A DNA stretch of 64,000 nucleotides, from contig JANFNE010000009.1 in NCBI GenBank assembly GCA_024867545.1, positions 1,090,501 through 1,154,500 on the forward strand. Direction: 5' to 3'. The stretch comes from Phytopythium helicoides (taxonomy: Eukaryota > Oomycota > Peronosporomycetes > Pythiales > Pythiaceae). Below, one piece after another: positions 11,848 through 24,117 of the stretch; within the stretch, counting starts at the first letter, position 1, and the number at the start of each line of letters is the position of its first letter. The notes beneath the pieces were generated by a model that was given only the letters and a program-made list of their open reading frames with translations, had not been told where the DNA came from and did no database searches. Made by a program: the position numbers and the translations under genes.

Positions 11848-11919
11848 GGCCCTGTGGTCTAGTGGTATGATTCTCGCTTAGGGTGCGAGAGGTCCCCGAT
11901 TCGATCTCCGGCAGGGCCC
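11848..11919 (+). tRNA. tRNA-Pro(AGG) variant, copy 24
   Basis: C at 11897 gives the position 51-63 C-C mismatch. The spacer has the T allele, so the two variants are not fully linked. Confidence 0.9.
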
Positions 11920-12349
11920 TCCTCTTTTCTCTTCGCATCTCTCTTCTTTTATCCCTTTACACGCATCCTTGTCGCTTCTGTAGCGCTTGTTTAGTGGCCT
12001 CATTACCGCTCGCTTTGCCGTCCTTTTCACCTCCTTTCTCTCATCCACACGTGCTTTGCATGAGACGATGAATGGAGTGCTCGCGTTGTCGTCCTTTCTT
12101 TGCATGATTTCGAGCGTCCTCGCGTGTCCGCGGTCGATATGGAGAGGGTGTAATGGGAATTGGTTGGTGTGTATAAAACGGTCCGAATGTGTTTGTGGGA
12201 TGGGAGAAGGAGTGTGGTATGTTTGTTCGTTGTTGTGTGTTGTTGGTATGTGTGTTTGAGTGTGATTTGTTTGTTTGTTGTTGGTGTTTGTTGGTGTGTG
12301 TGTATTGTGTCGTTTTGTGTATGTAATGGTGTGAGTGATTGGTTTGCGC

Positions 12350-12421
12350 GGCCCTGTGGTCTAGTGGTATGATTCTCGCTTAGGGTGCGAGAGGTCCCCG
12401 ATTCGATCTCCGGCAGGGCCC
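12350..12421 (+). tRNA. tRNA-Pro(AGG) variant, copy 25
   Basis: C at 12399 gives the position 51-63 C-C mismatch. From this unit on every spacer has the C allele. Confidence 0.9.
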
Positions 12422-12851
12422 TCCTCTTTTCTCTTCGCATCTCTCTTCTTTTATCCCTTTACACGCATCCTTGTCGCTTCTGTAGCGCTTGTTTAGTGGC
12501 CTCATTACCGCTCGCTTTGCCGTCCTTTTCACCTCCTTTCTCTCATCCACACGTGCTTTGCATGAGACGACGAATGGAGTGCTCGCGTTGTCGTCCTTTC
12601 TTTGCATGATTTCGAGCGTCCTCGCGTGTCCGCGGTCGATATGGAGAGGGTGTAATGGGAATTGGTTGGTGTGTATAAAACGGTCCGAATGTGTTTGTGG
12701 GATGGGAGAAGGAGTGTGGTATGTTTGTTCGTTGTTGTGTGTTGTTGGTATGTGTGTTTGAGTGTGATTTGTTTGTTTGTTGTTGGTGTTTGTTGGTGTG
12801 TGTGTATTGTGTCGTTTTGTGTATGTAATGGTGTGAGTGATTGGTTTGCGC

Positions 12852-12923
12852 GGCCCTGTGGTCTAGTGGTATGATTCTCGCTTAGGGTGCGAGAGGTCCC
12901 GGATTCGATCTCCGGCAGGGCCC
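12852..12923 (+). tRNA. tRNA-Pro(AGG), copy 26
   Basis: tRNA identical to copy 1. Spacer C allele. Confidence 0.97.
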
Positions 12924-13353
12924 TCCTCTTTTCTCTTCGCATCTCTCTTCTTTTATCCCTTTACACGCATCCTTGTCGCTTCTGTAGCGCTTGTTTAGTG
13001 GCCTCATTACCGCTCGCTTTGCCGTCCTTTTCACCTCCTTTCTCTCATCCACACGTGCTTTGCATGAGACGACGAATGGAGTGCTCGCGTTGTCGTCCTT
13101 TCTTTGCATGATTTCGAGCGTCCTCGCGTGTCCGCGGTCGATATGGAGAGGGTGTAATGGGAATTGGTTGGTGTGTATAAAACGGTCCGAATGTGTTTGT
13201 GGGATGGGAGAAGGAGTGTGGTATGTTTGTTCGTTGTTGTGTGTTGTTGGTATGTGTGTTTGAGTGTGATTTGTTTGTTTGTTGTTGGTGTTTGTTGGTG
13301 TGTGTGTATTGTGTCGTTTTGTGTATGTAATGGTGTGAGTGATTGGTTTGCGC

Positions 13354-13425
13354 GGCCCTGTGGTCTAGTGGTATGATTCTCGCTTAGGGTGCGAGAGGTC
13401 CCGGATTCGATCTCCGGCAGGGCCC
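13354..13425 (+). tRNA. tRNA-Pro(AGG), copy 27
   Basis: tRNA identical to copy 1. Spacer C allele. Confidence 0.97.
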
Positions 13426-13855
13426 TCCTCTTTTCTCTTCGCATCTCTCTTCTTTTATCCCTTTACACGCATCCTTGTCGCTTCTGTAGCGCTTGTTTAG
13501 TGGCCTCATTACCGCTCGCTTTGCCGTCCTTTTCACCTCCTTTCTCTCATCCACACGTGCTTTGCATGAGACGACGAATGGAGTGCTCGCGTTGTCGTCC
13601 TTTCTTTGCATGATTTCGAGCGTCCTCGCGTGTCCGCGGTCGATATGGAGAGGGTGTAATGGGAATTGGTTGGTGTGTATAAAACGGTCCGAATGTGTTT
13701 GTGGGATGGGAGAAGGAGTGTGGTATGTTTGTTCGTTGTTGTGTGTTGTTGGTATGTGTGTTTGAGTGTGATTTGTTTGTTTGTTGTTGGTGTTTGTTGG
13801 TGTGTGTGTATTGTGTCGTTTTGTGTATGTAATGGTGTGAGTGATTGGTTTGCGC

Positions 13856-13927
13856 GGCCCTGTGGTCTAGTGGTATGATTCTCGCTTAGGGTGCGAGAGG
13901 TCCCCGATTCGATCTCCGGCAGGGCCC
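13856..13927 (+). tRNA. tRNA-Pro(AGG) variant, copy 28
   Basis: C at 13905 gives the position 51-63 C-C mismatch. Spacer C allele. Confidence 0.9.
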
Positions 13928-14357
13928 TCCTCTTTTCTCTTCGCATCTCTCTTCTTTTATCCCTTTACACGCATCCTTGTCGCTTCTGTAGCGCTTGTTT
14001 AGTGGCCTCATTACCGCTCGCTTTGCCGTCCTTTTCACCTCCTTTCTCTCATCCACACGTGCTTTGCATGAGACGACGAATGGAGTGCTCGCGTTGTCGT
14101 CCTTTCTTTGCATGATTTCGAGCGTCCTCGCGTGTCCGCGGTCGATATGGAGAGGGTGTAATGGGAATTGGTTGGTGTGTATAAAACGGTCCGAATGTGT
14201 TTGTGGGATGGGAGAAGGAGTGTGGTATGTTTGTTCGTTGTTGTGTGTTGTTGGTATGTGTGTTTGAGTGTGATTTGTTTGTTTGTTGTTGGTGTTTGTT
14301 GGTGTGTGTGTATTGTGTCGTTTTGTGTATGTAATGGTGTGAGTGATTGGTTTGCGC

Positions 14358-14429
14358 GGCCCTGTGGTCTAGTGGTATGATTCTCGCTTAGGGTGCGAGA
14401 GGTCCCGGATTCGATCTCCGGCAGGGCCC
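14358..14429 (+). tRNA. tRNA-Pro(AGG), copy 29
   Basis: tRNA identical to copy 1. Spacer C allele. Confidence 0.97.
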
Positions 14430-14859
14430 TCCTCTTTTCTCTTCGCATCTCTCTTCTTTTATCCCTTTACACGCATCCTTGTCGCTTCTGTAGCGCTTGT
14501 TTAGTGGCCTCATTACCGCTCGCTTTGCCGTCCTTTTCACCTCCTTTCTCTCATCCACACGTGCTTTGCATGAGACGACGAATGGAGTGCTCGCGTTGTC
14601 GTCCTTTCTTTGCATGATTTCGAGCGTCCTCGCGTGTCCGCGGTCGATATGGAGAGGGTGTAATGGGAATTGGTTGGTGTGTATAAAACGGTCCGAATGT
14701 GTTTGTGGGATGGGAGAAGGAGTGTGGTATGTTTGTTCGTTGTTGTGTGTTGTTGGTATGTGTGTTTGAGTGTGATTTGTTTGTTTGTTGTTGGTGTTTG
14801 TTGGTGTGTGTGTATTGTGTCGTTTTGTGTATGTAATGGTGTGAGTGATTGGTTTGCGC

Positions 14860-14931
14860 GGCCCTGTGGTCTAGTGGTATGATTCTCGCTTAGGGTGCGA
14901 GAGGTCCCGGATTCGATCTCCGGCAGGGCCC
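14860..14931 (+). tRNA. tRNA-Pro(AGG), copy 30
   Basis: tRNA identical to copy 1. Spacer C allele. Confidence 0.97.
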
Positions 14932-15361
14932 TCCTCTTTTCTCTTCGCATCTCTCTTCTTTTATCCCTTTACACGCATCCTTGTCGCTTCTGTAGCGCTT
15001 GTTTAGTGGCCTCATTACCGCTCGCTTTGCCGTCCTTTTCACCTCCTTTCTCTCATCCACACGTGCTTTGCATGAGACGACGAATGGAGTGCTCGCGTTG
15101 TCGTCCTTTCTTTGCATGATTTCGAGCGTCCTCGCGTGTCCGCGGTCGATATGGAGAGGGTGTAATGGGAATTGGTTGGTGTGTATAAAACGGTCCGAAT
15201 GTGTTTGTGGGATGGGAGAAGGAGTGTGGTATGTTTGTTCGTTGTTGTGTGTTGTTGGTATGTGTGTTTGAGTGTGATTTGTTTGTTTGTTGTTGGTGTT
15301 TGTTGGTGTGTGTGTATTGTGTCGTTTTGTGTATGTAATGGTGTGAGTGATTGGTTTGCGC

Positions 15362-15433
15362 GGCCCTGTGGTCTAGTGGTATGATTCTCGCTTAGGGTGC
15401 GAGAGGTCCCGGATTCGATCTCCGGCAGGGCCC
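15362..15433 (+). tRNA. tRNA-Pro(AGG), copy 31
   Basis: tRNA identical to copy 1. Spacer C allele. Confidence 0.97.
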
Positions 15434-15863
15434 TCCTCTTTTCTCTTCGCATCTCTCTTCTTTTATCCCTTTACACGCATCCTTGTCGCTTCTGTAGCGC
15501 TTGTTTAGTGGCCTCATTACCGCTCGCTTTGCCGTCCTTTTCACCTCCTTTCTCTCATCCACACGTGCTTTGCATGAGACGACGAATGGAGTGCTCGCGT
15601 TGTCGTCCTTTCTTTGCATGATTTCGAGCGTCCTCGCGTGTCCGCGGTCGATATGGAGAGGGTGTAATGGGAATTGGTTGGTGTGTATAAAACGGTCCGA
15701 ATGTGTTTGTGGGATGGGAGAAGGAGTGTGGTATGTTTGTTCGTTGTTGTGTGTTGTTGGTATGTGTGTTTGAGTGTGATTTGTTTGTTTGTTGTTGGTG
15801 TTTGTTGGTGTGTGTGTATTGTGTCGTTTTGTGTATGTAATGGTGTGAGTGATTGGTTTGCGC

Positions 15864-15935
15864 GGCCCTGTGGTCTAGTGGTATGATTCTCGCTTAGGGT
15901 GCGAGAGGTCCCGGATTCGATCTCCGGCAGGGCCC
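15864..15935 (+). tRNA. tRNA-Pro(AGG), copy 32
   Basis: tRNA identical to copy 1. Spacer C allele. Confidence 0.97.
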
Positions 15936-16365
15936 TCCTCTTTTCTCTTCGCATCTCTCTTCTTTTATCCCTTTACACGCATCCTTGTCGCTTCTGTAGC
16001 GCTTGTTTAGTGGCCTCATTACCGCTCGCTTTGCCGTCCTTTTCACCTCCTTTCTCTCATCCACACGTGCTTTGCATGAGACGACGAATGGAGTGCTCGC
16101 GTTGTCGTCCTTTCTTTGCATGATTTCGAGCGTCCTCGCGTGTCCGCGGTCGATATGGAGAGGGTGTAATGGGAATTGGTTGGTGTGTATAAAACGGTCC
16201 GAATGTGTTTGTGGGATGGGAGAAGGAGTGTGGTATGTTTGTTCGTTGTTGTGTGTTGTTGGTATGTGTGTTTGAGTGTGATTTGTTTGTTTGTTGTTGG
16301 TGTTTGTTGGTGTGTGTGTATTGTGTCGTTTTGTGTATGTAATGGTGTGAGTGATTGGTTTGCGC

Positions 16366-16437
16366 GGCCCTGTGGTCTAGTGGTATGATTCTCGCTTAGG
16401 GTGCGAGAGGTCCCGGATTCGATCTCCGGCAGGGCCC
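16366..16437 (+). tRNA. tRNA-Pro(AGG), copy 33 (last)
   Basis: tRNA identical to copy 1. The unit breaks off at 16595, 158 bp after the tRNA, where unique sequence begins. Confidence 0.97.
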
Positions 16438-16595
16438 TCCTCTTTTCTCTTCGCATCTCTCTTCTTTTATCCCTTTACACGCATCCTTGTCGCTTCTGTA
16501 GCGCTTGTTTAGTGGCCTCATTACCGCTCGCTTTGCCGTCCTTTTCACCTCCTTTCTCTCATCCACACGTGCTTTGCATGAGACGACGAATGGAG

Positions 16596-17919
16596 GGCAT
16601 GGGGAAGATACTACTTCAACAAGTGAGAATTGGAACATTTGTTGTGAGGGAGATCAGACAACTGACTCCGTGGAGCTGCAACTGAGAGCAGGCATGTTAT
16701 TGATCCATGACAATGGTAGATACGAGGAAACACCTCCCACTTTCTACGCCGATTGTGTGGATGGGAAAATGTGTGAAGTAGGACTTAAAGGTGAAGGGCG
16801 CAGATCTTACTCGCTGTTACTAATATCGACAACGTTTCGAGCGGCGTATGTCAAGCTCAATGCGTCCACACTGTGCGACATCTTTCAAGGACTAGTTACT
16901 GATCCAGTGATCGTGGATATCCTGTCGACAGAGAAGAACATTGATCCATATTTGACGGAAGAAAGCAAGATGTTGCCTTTGAGCGGTAAGGTATTCCAAG
17001 ATCAGCATAGTTGTTTGATGCGCAAGCTCTTTGCAGTGGATAAGACGCATAACCGCAAGTTTGTCAACGAGGTCAAGATGGATGACTATGCTGCGTCAGT
17101 CACCATGGTTCGTCCGGTGACATTGACATCAGTGTGGTCAAGCAGCCGAAGCAGAAGAGAAATCAAGCCGTCGTAGCTCTGTGCAAGAGATTTCTACAGT
17201 GAAGAAGGTGGTTGTTAAGTCGAAGATGAAGAGAAGATGGCGACGAAGAAGGTAGCGTGCAGGATGAGCACAGGAAAAGCTGCGTGAGGGACCAGAATAA
17301 CGAAGCCAAACTGCAAGGCAACGAAACCTCCAGAAGATATCATCGCCAATAATAAGCTTGCCAGGAGCTATTCAAGCTCGGTATGGACTGTGCACCTGAC
17401 ATCTTGATTGGGTTGGGTCCTGGTATGCGATCACTTGCAACGGCAGTGTTGTATAACAAACTTCCACGTCGTCGCGAGAAGTCGCGACGTGGCCACCATC
17501 CTCGACACCACTTGCGTCGTCAGCGACTCGACTGCTGCGACGAATCGTGGGATACGAGGCTGCGCGAGAAGGAGCAGGTGTAAGAGATTTCTATGCGTGA
17601 GTATCTCTACTTGGCACGAATGAACGACTTTGAGTGCTACTTTGAGAGACTCAAGGAGCGCCTCCCAGTCTATGCAGACGTGTTCGAGGATTTGCCAAGC
17701 TTCAAGACCGCGAGCTACGATTGCTATCACCAACGACTCGCGTTCTTTTGAAAGTACGTTCGTTTCCTAGTTCGCTTCAGCGCAGTGCAGTCGATCGCAC
17801 ATTGGCGATTTATGCGGGCCTGTGATAAGATAGCGGCTCTCACTATGCTTTCGAAGCGCTTGTTCCCACACAGTCTATGCAAGGTCAAGTTTCGGAACTG
17901 GGACGTAACGCCACCATAA
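16596..17919 (+). pseudogene. Broken coding-like sequence at the array edge, unrecognised
   Basis: Protein-like reading continues across this stretch but in shifting frames. A first block is open from the array junction to a TAG at 17174-17176 (about 190 residues after the repeat, including SGKVFQDQHSC). A one-frame change near 17100 continues as GDIDISVVKQPKQKR. A last block starts with ATG at 17593 and is open for 52 codons (MREYLYLARMNDFEC...), meets TGA at 17749-17751, and continues in the same frame for 55 more protein-like codons to TAA at 17917-17919. Between 17180 and 17590 frames are short and mixed. The best reading is a decayed gene or mobile-element remnant truncated by the repeat. 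Family not recognised; unseen introns could rescue part of it. Confidence 0.4.
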
Positions 17920-18176
17920 ATATGCCTGGGTTGCTGCGAAGTGGACTAGTCATTCTCAAGTGAGCCATGGAAGGAAACAAACGGGTAACCTTCTCCACGC
18001 AAACATAGCCAATCTCCTAGCGAGCTTGCAGGAGCATTGCATGAGATCAACTGTTAAATGTTATTCATTTTAATTCTTCATAATGATTGGCTAATATTCT
18101 CACTGAGGATATTTCTGGCTTCTCCAGCTGACGCTTGTCACTCCGATCAGAAAGTTGGAGTTTCCATTGACACCAC

Positions 18177-19990
18177 ATGCAGTCGAGCACTGGAAGGATC
18201 GAGCCGACTGCGAATGCAAATGCCTTGGATGGACAGATATGCCAATCGACTCGTTATACTGTTCACGTTCGCGCACTGCACGCACTGGATCTCCCGCGGA
18301 TTGCAACAAGAGTATGCCCGACTGTCTCCGTGTCGGTAAATATGTCAGAGCGAAAGACCGCCACTGCGGCACAGCACGCAAACAACCACTCAATCTGGAA
18401 TCAACACTCTCTCAGCTTCAAATTAGATGCAGTCGAGTGGTTTTGTGTTCACGTATCCGTACTCCGAGCGCGAACAGCAAATGATGAACTCGTGGAGCTG
18501 GGAAATTTGGGCGAATTGCGACTTCCAGTCAGACCAACTGCCTACGAGGTAACACAATTTTTCTCACTGTACCGTCGAGCGCGAGCTGCAAGTGCCGGAA
18601 CGAGACCTTCGGAGTCAGCTTTGCTCATTCCTGCTGGAAAAATCAAACTGCGGATCCGATTTGAGGTCGAAAGGGAGGAAACAGCCAAACCCTCTGCTGC
18701 TGCTTTCGGTAGATCTGTTGCTGGGCTCCATGGTGGCTTTCTTGAAAGCCTGCAGATCCAGCGGAAGAAGCTAAAGGCTACAATTGTCCCAGTCGACAGC
18801 TCCAGGGTTGATGCGAGTAAAGCGAGGAGCGTCATGCACGACGAGGAGGAGTTTTTCGCTCGCGAGATCGCACATATCCCAGCAGAGCACAAAATCAACC
18901 CCCAATCCGTACAGGTCGTCCGCGAAGACATCCTCGGGCAGGGAGTCCACTCACGGGTGCGTCGGGCACTATTCATGCCAGCTACTGGTGGGCATCACCT
19001 TCAGGTCGCAGTGAAAGAGTTCCAGTATCTGAGCGAAACAGTTCCGCCACGAAAGGTGCTAGACGCATTTCTGCTAGAATATCGCATCCTTGCAAGTCTA
19101 CCAAAAGGAGCTATCAACGTAGTAGGACTTGTTGGTGTGATTGTTCGGCCCAAACTTGCAATCGTGATGGAGCTGTGCTCAAGCGGAAGGTAGGATTATG
19201 TGGTCGATGAAAGTGACACCGATCAAAACCTCAAAACGGGAGCCTGTGCATCAACAGCATTTCCGATTGGATGAGCGACTCGAAAGGCTGGGACTCCCTT
19301 TCACTTGTGCAGGCAAGTCTGCACGATAGCTTTTGGAGTGTTTACACTGATCACCCAATCACCCTATTTGCCATGTCCACCATATAGAAATCAGCCTTTG
19401 CTCTTCAGCTTGCAGAGGGGATTGCATTCCTGCATCGCCTGCACATCATACATCGCGATATCAAGCCACACAATATTCTCTTAACTGCTGGCGAAAACGA
19501 CCACCCCAAGCAGCTTATCGTGAAGGTAGGAGGAGCAATCACTATTGATTTCTTTTGCCGTACCTTTGCTCTAACAGCTCGCGGCGAGCAGGTTGGGGAT
19601 TTGGGAAGCGCGGTTACGCATGAACCAGGGGAAGCTCCTTTGGTGGACGAAGCAGGCTCAACTGGCTATACTGCACCAGAGGTATTTTCACATAGGGGAT
19701 ACACTCAGAAGATAGACGTTTGGAGCTTCGCGCTTGTACTGTGGGAGATGCTTGTATCCGGGTCGCCTCGACCTCAAAATCCGTTTGCAGGAAAGACTGA
19801 TGAGGAGTTTATTGAGCGTGCTAGAGAAGGGATTCGGCCAGATACATCTTTGTTAGCCCAAAGCCCGTTCAAGTCGGTAATTGAAGCATGTTGGGCATTT
19901 GACCCCGAGCTACGACCAGCAATGACCGAAGTGGTTGTTGTATTGACTCGAATCCACTTGCATATATGTGCAGCATACGCCAATTTGTAG
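18177..19990 (+). CDS. C2-domain TKL-type protein kinase
   Basis: Predicted serine/threonine kinase of the tyrosine-kinase-like group, with an N-terminal C2-like domain (about residues 25-165) that would bind lipid or protein. Exon model: 18177-19189, 19258-19312, 19388-19525, 19592-19990; 534 aa, all junctions in frame. Kinase motifs in order: glycine loop GQGVHSRV, lysine in VAVKEF, glutamate in LLEYRIL, catalytic HRDIKPHN, metal-binding DLG (instead of DFG), TAPEVF, and DVWSFALVLWEM. Catalytic residues are intact, so it should be active. Intron 2 (19313-19387) has a GC donor (CAG|GCAAGT). TKL kinases are numerous in oomycetes. The start is the first ATG of a long open frame; further 5' exons are possible. 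It converges on the PHTF-like gene with 113 bp between stops. Confidence 0.85.
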
Positions 19991-20103
19991 CGAAAATAGC
20001 TTAGCCAACGAGAAACCCAGCGTGGAAGAAGAAAAAGATTGTCTATTACGCAAAGCGGTCACGAGGGAGCAGCAGTGCAACTAATCCGGCGTTGCTATTT
20101 GTC

Positions 20104-22614
<2,511 letters not shown>

Positions 22615-22959
22615 GCAGCGGAGCTCTGGAGCTGCGGCGGAAGTGCTGCTGGTAACCGCCCGGCGCAGGAGTGAATGCGCGCGTGACGGGTAAAAACGCG
22701 AAGTGACCCATGCGGGGAGGAAGGAAGGCGGGCGAGCATTTTGCGACCTTTCTCCCCGCACATACTACATATACTCAAGCAGGAAACTTTGCTGGACACC
22801 TTTCAGCTTTGTCCCGTATGACGACTGGACGACTGGACGGCGCGATCTCAGCCAAGGCAAAGGGACGGAACTGCATGGACGCGCGGTGGCTACGCGGGCG
22901 GTGGGAGCGAGCGAATCAGGCGGGGACATTTATGTATGCAGGCGGCCGCGACCTCCGAG

Positions 22960-23963
22960 CTACTGCTTCCGCTTGCCCGCCGAGCGCGCCGAGCGCCGGC
23001 GACGGTAGAGGCACGCGGCCAGCACGACCACGGCGTTGAGCGTCGCGACGTGCACCATGAAGAGCATGGGGCTCGTCCAGAAGCCGCACACGACGCCCTT
23101 CCAGCCCTGCAGCAGCACCTCCACGTCAGCGACTCTGCGTTTGCGGCGAGGACGCCGCCGAGCTCGAGACGCACCTTGATCTCGCGCGAGGTGAGTGCGC
23201 GCTCGCCGTACTGGATTGAGAGGAAGCGCGGCACGTCGAAGGGCAGGAACTGCTCCTGCACGGGCTCGACGCCGTCGGGCACGGCCACAGCGCCGCGCTT
23301 GAGTGGGAAGAGCGAGGACTTGGGCACGCAGCCGCCGCAGCACATGTGGTCTGTATGGTCCTGCAGCCCCTCGGAGCAGCACACGAGGCTCTCGACGCCG
23401 TCGTAGCCGGGCGGGACGAGCACGCGGTCGCCCGCGGCCGCGACCTGCGCCGCGTCCAGCTCGACGTACCAGTAGATGTCGACCCATGTGCTGACGTCGC
23501 GCGCGTCGTACACGCGCACGCAGGGGTCGTGCAGCCTCGGGTCGGACCAGTAGAAGAAGTGGTTCTCCGTGTCGTACGTGAGCTTGACCTTGTGCGGGAT
23601 GTCGTCGCCGCGGTCGTAGGCCACCAGCCCCTCGGCCGCCAGCTCGCCCTTGAGCGCCGAGATCTGCGCGCACGTCGCGTTCATCACGCCCAGGTCCACG
23701 TCGTACTCCCACGGGATGAGCCCCGCGTCGCGGTGCACGCCCAGCAGCGTGCCCTTGTCCAGCCAGAACTCGACGCCGTGCCGCTTGAGCACGCGCGTCG
23801 TCTTGGTCAGCATCTCGGCCATCTGCGCGCGCGTGTCGCACTTGCTGTACACGAAGCGCAGCGCCACCAGCGCCGCCAGCGCCGCCGCCACCAGCGCCGC
23901 CAGGGGCGCCAGCCGCCAGCGCGCGGCCGCCGCGGCGCTGCTAGAGGTCGACAGCGGCAGCAT
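22960..23963 (-). CDS. LicD/fukutin-type putative nucleotidyltransferase
   Basis: Putative phosphotransferase of the LicD/fukutin-related group, which modifies glycans with phosphocholine or ribitol-phosphate in other organisms. After a short N-terminus an Ala/Leu-rich membrane anchor (about residues 15-37) suggests a type II Golgi/ER protein. The family signature follows: WLDKGTLLGVHRDAGLIPW and then EYDVDLGV, with the aspartates of a metal-binding motif. A Cys-rich stretch (VCCSEG...HMCCGGCVP) sits in the middle and a second hydrophobic segment near the C-terminus precedes an Arg-rich tail. One intron near the 3' end (donor at 23174; acceptor at 23119, or 23110 which is also in frame) gives about 315 aa. 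Its start lies 154 bp from the divergent BAR-MOB gene, so they may share a promoter. Donor and acceptor substrates cannot be told. Confidence 0.75.
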
Positions 23964-24117
23964 CTTGGAGTGGGGATGATGCCAACCGGAAGGAGGATGC
24001 GTTCGTGTGGGACACATGAGGATGCGTCAGGCGGGCGGTTGTTTCAGCGACGAAACGGCTGGCGAGTTCAACTTGGCCCACTCTCGCTTACAAAGTGTGC
24101 CCTGCGAGCCCACGCCC

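Larger units (their letters stand above)
1..16595 (+). repeat. Tandem array of a 502-bp unit, 33 copies, each with one tRNA-Pro(AGG) gene
   Basis: The same 502-bp sequence recurs head to tail with no length change: position n and n+502 match from base 1 to 16595, giving 33 full units plus 29 bp. The window opens inside the array, so the true number is larger. In the first unit the order is: a stretch holding TATAAAA at 124-130, a strongly G/T-rich segment (about 150-295), the tRNA (302-373), a TTTT Pol III stop at 379-382, then a pyrimidine-rich tail (374-500). Only two variable positions were seen: unit base 523 (T or C) and tRNA base 351 (G or C). The short open frames inside the unit recur only because the unit does and look non-coding. 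Such near-perfect identity implies recent amplification or continuing homogenisation; an assembly copy-number error is also possible. Confidence 0.98.

Noticed and set aside
1..16595. CRISPR array
   Set aside because: Regular repeats, but the unit is 502 bp with no unique spacers; it is a tandem array with a tRNA gene.
17593..17919. TGA recoding (selenocysteine or readthrough) at 17749
   Set aside because: No supporting context; the same stretch has other frame breaks, so decay is simpler.
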